64,000 nt of DNA from Nesterenkonia populi (lineage in GTDB: Bacteria; Actinomycetota; Actinomycetes; Actinomycetales; Micrococcaceae), in assembly GCF_007994735.1 (NCBI RefSeq), contig NZ_VOIL01000001.1:2046001-2110000 (forward strand), given 5' to 3'. The notes beneath the pieces were generated by a model that searched no databases, was not told the origin of the DNA, and saw nothing but the letters and a program-made list of their open reading frames with translations. This document shows positions 61,683 to 64,000 of the stretch, one piece after another. The position numbers and the translations under genes were made by a program. The number at the start of each line of letters is the position of its first letter. Position 1 is the first letter of the stretch.

Positions 61683-63257
61683 TTATTTGAGGTACTTCTC
61701 GAATCCCTTGGGGAGCGAGAGGTCCTCGGGGCTGACGTCCTGCTGGGAGGCGCCGAAGGCTGAGCCGCCGGCGGCCTTCTGCTGGCGGCGCTGCTCAGCC
61801 TCGCGGGCCTCCTGGGCAGCCTTGGCGGGGTTTCCGGACTTTGCCTTCTTCTTGCCCTTGCCCTTGGCGGCCTTCTTCTTGGAGCCGCCTCCGGGGGCTC
61901 CGCCGCCCATTCCGGGCGGCATACCCGGCATGCCGCCGCCGCCTGCCATCTTCTTCATCATCTTCTGGGCTTGGCCGAACCGCTCGAGCAGCTGGTTGAC
62001 CTCGGAGACGTGGACCCCGGAGCCCTTGGCGATGCGGGCGCGGCGGGAGCCGTTGATGATCTTGGGAGCGTTGCGCTCGTGGGCGGTCATCGAGTTGATG
62101 ATCGCTTCGATGCGGTCGATCTGGCTGTCGTCGAACTGGTCGAGCTGCTGCCGCATCCCCTGGGCGCCGGGCATCATGCCCAGCATCTTCTTCATGGAGC
62201 CCATCTTTTTGAGCTGCTGCATCTGGGCGCGGAAGTCCTCGAGGGTGAAGTCCTCCTGATCGGCGAACTTCTGGGCCATCTTCTCGGCCTCGGCCTTGTC
62301 CCAGCTGGCTTCGGCCTGCTCGATCAGGCTGAGGATGTCGCCCATGTCGAGGATGCGCTTGGCCATCCGGTCCGGATGGAAGACCTCGAAGTCTTTGAGG
62401 TTCTCGCCGGTGGAGGCGTACATGACGGGCTTGCCGGTCACCTCGGCCACGGACAGGGCGGCGCCGCCGCGGGCGTCGCCGTCGAGCTTGGTGAGGACCA
62501 CGCCGGTGAAGTCCACGCCTTCGTTGAAGGCCTGGGCGGTGTTGACGGCGTCCTGACCGATCATGGAGTCGATCACGAAGAGGGTCTCGTGGGCGCCGAC
62601 GGTGGCTTTGATGTCTGCGGCCTGCTGCATCAGCTCGGCGTCGACGCCGAGGCGCCCTGCGGTGTCGATGATGACGACGTCGTGCAGCTTGTCGCGGGCG
62701 GTGTCCACGCCTTCGCGGGCCACTGCGACCGGGTCGCCCGTGGGCACCTCGGCCTCGGATGAGACGCCGGGGTGAGGGGCGTGGACGGGCACTCCGGCGC
62801 GCTCACCGCCGATCTGCAGCTGGCGGACGGCGTTGGGACGCTGCAGGTCGCAGGCCACCAGCATGGGGGTGTGCCCCTTGGACTTCAGATGATGGGCGAG
62901 CTTGCCGGCGAGGGTCGTCTTTCCGGCGCCCTGCAGGCCGGCGAGCATGATGACGGTGGGGGGCTGCTTGGCGAAGTGCAGCTCGCGCGTCTCGCCCCCG
63001 AGGATGCCGACGAGCTCCTCGTTGACGATCTTGACGACCTGCTGGCCCGGGTTCAGCGCCTGAGAGACCTCTTCGCCGAGGGCGCGCTCCTTGACCCGTC
63101 TGATGAACTCGCGGACCACTGGGACGGCGACGTCGGCGTCGAGCAGGGCGCGGCGAATCTCACGGGCAGTGCCGTCGATGTCGGCTTCGGTGAGCCGCCC
63201 TTTGCCGCGGAGGTTCTTGAAGGTCGCGGTGAGGCGGTCGGAGAGGGAGTTGAACAC
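61683..63257 (-). CDS. ffh: signal recognition particle protein Ffh
   Basis: 524 aa. N domain (VFNSLSDRLTATF start), G domain with GLQGAGKTTLAGKL, DTAGRLG and TKLDGDARGGA, and a methionine-rich M domain (KMMKKMAGGGGMPGM) with Gly/Met loop and a Lys-rich linker, then a terminal helix. It binds 4.5S RNA and signal sequences. GTG 63257 is preferred over the TTG two codons upstream, since the -10 TACCCT (63271-63266) would then leave only 2 bases. Confidence 0.97.
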   Translation of the reverse strand: MFNSLSDRLTATFKNLRGKGRLTEADIDGTAREIRRALLDADVAVPVVREFIRRVKERALGEEVSQALNPGQQVVKIVNEELVGILGGETRELHFAKQPPTVIMLAGLQGAGKTTLAGKLAHHLKSKGHTPMLVACDLQRPNAVRQLQIGGERAGVPVHAPHPGVSSEAEVPTGDPVAVAREGVDTARDKLHDVVIIDTAGRLGVDAELMQQAADIKATVGAHETLFVIDSMIGQDAVNTAQAFNEGVDFTGVVLTKLDGDARGGAALSVAEVTGKPVMYASTGENLKDFEVFHPDRMAKRILDMGDILSLIEQAEASWDKAEAEKMAQKFADQEDFTLEDFRAQMQQLKKMGSMKKMLGMMPGAQGMRQQLDQFDDSQIDRIEAIINSMTAHERNAPKIINGSRRARIAKGSGVHVSEVNQLLERFGQAQKMMKKMAGGGGMPGMPPGMGGGAPGGGSKKKAAKGKGKKKAKSGNPAKAAQEAREAEQRRQQKAAGGSAFGASQQDVSPEDLSLPKGFEKYLK

Positions 63258-63264
63258 GATCAAC

Positions 63265-63271
63265 TAGGGTA
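63265..63271. promoter_or_regulatory. bidirectional overlapping -10 boxes of ffh and the divergent gene
   Basis: Plus strand TAGGGT (63265-63270) is 6 bases before GTG 63277. Minus strand TACCCT (63271-63266) is 8 bases before GTG 63257. The two hexamers overlap by five bases, so one site serves two leaderless genes only 19 bp apart. Confidence 0.6.
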
Positions 63272-63276
63272 TCAAT

Positions 63277-63696
63277 GTGAGCCAAAATGACGACGCCCGG
63301 GTGGTTCAGGCGGCCCTGTCCGCCCATCGGGGCCTGCTGCGCGCTGTGGAGCAGGGGCACCGGCGTGCGGCCTCGGGCATCCGGCGGACCCCGGAGCTGC
63401 GGCGGGGAGCGGCGGAGTCGATCGCTCTGGCCGGCGCGCACACTGCCCGCTCGGCGTCATACGCCCAGCGGGCCTCCTTCGTTGAGGAGCTGGAGCATTT
63501 CCCCGCCGCCGGGCTGCGGGCGCTGACCGGCTTCGACACGCGGAACCTGCGGGTTCCTTCCCATATCGGCTTCCGAGCACTGCCGGTTGAGCTGCGGCCG
63601 AAGTCGACCAAGCCTGTCTCACGGGCCGGGCAGGACGAGGACGGAGACCCTCCGAGCTTCTTCGACATCATCTACGGCACCCACCGCCAGAACTGA
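63277..63696 (+). CDS. hypothetical protein divergent from ffh
   Basis: 139 aa, no family recognised. The first 60 residues are an Arg/Ala-rich helical region (AALSAHRGLLRAVEQGHRRA). The middle is FVEELEHFPAAGLRALTG, and the C-terminal end is acidic and polar (GQDEDGDPPSFFDIIYGTHR). No membrane helix or signal is seen. Start GTG 63277 is fixed by TAGGGT 6 bases upstream; an SD is absent. It is followed after 11 bp by another unrecognised gene. Confidence 0.7.
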   Translation: MSQNDDARVVQAALSAHRGLLRAVEQGHRRAASGIRRTPELRRGAAESIALAGAHTARSASYAQRASFVEELEHFPAAGLRALTGFDTRNLRVPSHIGFRALPVELRPKSTKPVSRAGQDEDGDPPSFFDIIYGTHRQN

Positions 63697-63707
63697 GGAG
63701 ACGCGGC

Positions 63708-64000
63708 ATGACACAGCAGAGCTCGCCCCAGTACCCCGAAGCCGAGAGTGCCCAGAGCCCCGCTGAGGCGCACGACGCCGGCACCGCGCCTGAGCAGGAA
63801 GGGCCGCCTGAGCAGGCAGCGCCTCTCGAGGAGGCAGCCCCGGAGGATCTCGGGGAGAACGCGCACGACGTCGTCGTCTCGCTCCTGCACCATCAGCAGG
63901 ACCTCATGGTGGAGCTGCGGACGGCCTATGACCGGCTGGATGAGGTCCGGGAGGTGGAGTTCCGGCAGCTGGAGACCCGCGTGCAGTCGGCTGTCGGCGA
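63708..64000 (+). CDS. hypothetical protein, N-terminal part
   Basis: 97 codons visible, cut by the right edge. ATG 63708 has GAGGAG 7 bases upstream. The start is a Gln/Glu/Pro/Ala-rich, acidic low-complexity region (about 50 residues), then a helical stretch (VVVSLLHHQQDLMVELRTAY, then DRLDEVREVEFRQLETRV) that could be a coiled coil. Function unknown. It is 11 bp after the previous gene and likely in one operon with it. Confidence 0.65.
   Translation, partial: MTQQSSPQYPEAESAQSPAEAHDAGTAPEQEGPPEQAAPLEEAAPEDLGENAHDVVVSLLHHQQDLMVELRTAYDRLDEVREVEFRQLETRVQSAVG

Overview
The window is high-GC DNA with the gene order of an actinobacterium. Supporting signs are the fasR-fabD-fabH-acpP-fabF block, rpsA/coaE/uvrB, ffh-rpsP-khpA-rimM-trmD-rplS-lepB-rnhB-yraN-comM-dprA-xerC, a homodimeric AceE, the actinobacterial families DUF3515, DUF3052, DUF3145 and DUF3516, and many apparently leaderless genes with a TAnnnT -10 box. 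Many proteins are acidic and a BCCT osmolyte carrier is present, which suggests a salt-tolerant member of the Micrococcales (Micrococcaceae, perhaps Nesterenkonia-like). The genus is a guess, not something the sequence proves.

Region 1 (1-6842) is a compact shikimate catabolism module. It holds a divergent pcaH (cut by the left edge), a two-domain 3-dehydroshikimate dehydratase, a TRAP transporter (small and large permease plus lipoprotein receptor) with a catabolic-type shikimate dehydrogenase gene inside its operon, and a TetR regulator. Two near-identical 20-bp inverted repeats (AATGTAm-N6-GTACATT) sit on the dehydratase and transporter promoters. The inferred route is uptake of shikimate, oxidation to 3-dehydroshikimate, dehydration to protocatechuate and ring cleavage.

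Region 2 (6839-21881) is mixed: a HAD phosphatase, a divergent MFS/TetR pair with two perfect palindromes, an MBL hydrolase coupled to a DUF3516 helicase, an Eis-like acetyltransferase, uvrB-coaE, a divergent MMPL/MarR pair and a BCCT transporter. The MMPL, MarR and BCCT genes lie between rpsA and coaE, which are usually neighbours.

Region 3 (22054-40582) has rpsA, polA, a PaaI-type thioesterase and a surface-polymer neighbourhood: four glycosyltransferases, two LCP ligases and galU around a tRNA-Gly. These are woven into the conserved set rnc, rpmF, yceD, coaD, rsmD, recG.

Region 4 (40607-53417) covers aceE, DUF3052 with an AhpE-type peroxiredoxin, an ABC exporter, the type II fatty-acid synthase operon with its PucR/FasR regulator, DUF3145 and xerC. 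Region 5 (53428-64000) is the housekeeping chain from dprA back to ffh, with an unrecognised gene pair diverging from ffh at the right edge.

The most general finding is promoter architecture. At 16 genes a TAnnnT hexamer is followed by exactly 6 or 7 bases and then ATG or GTG, which implies leaderless mRNAs and decides several start codons. No IS element, CRISPR array, prophage or rRNA gene was seen. No gene-free stretch exceeds about 255 bp.
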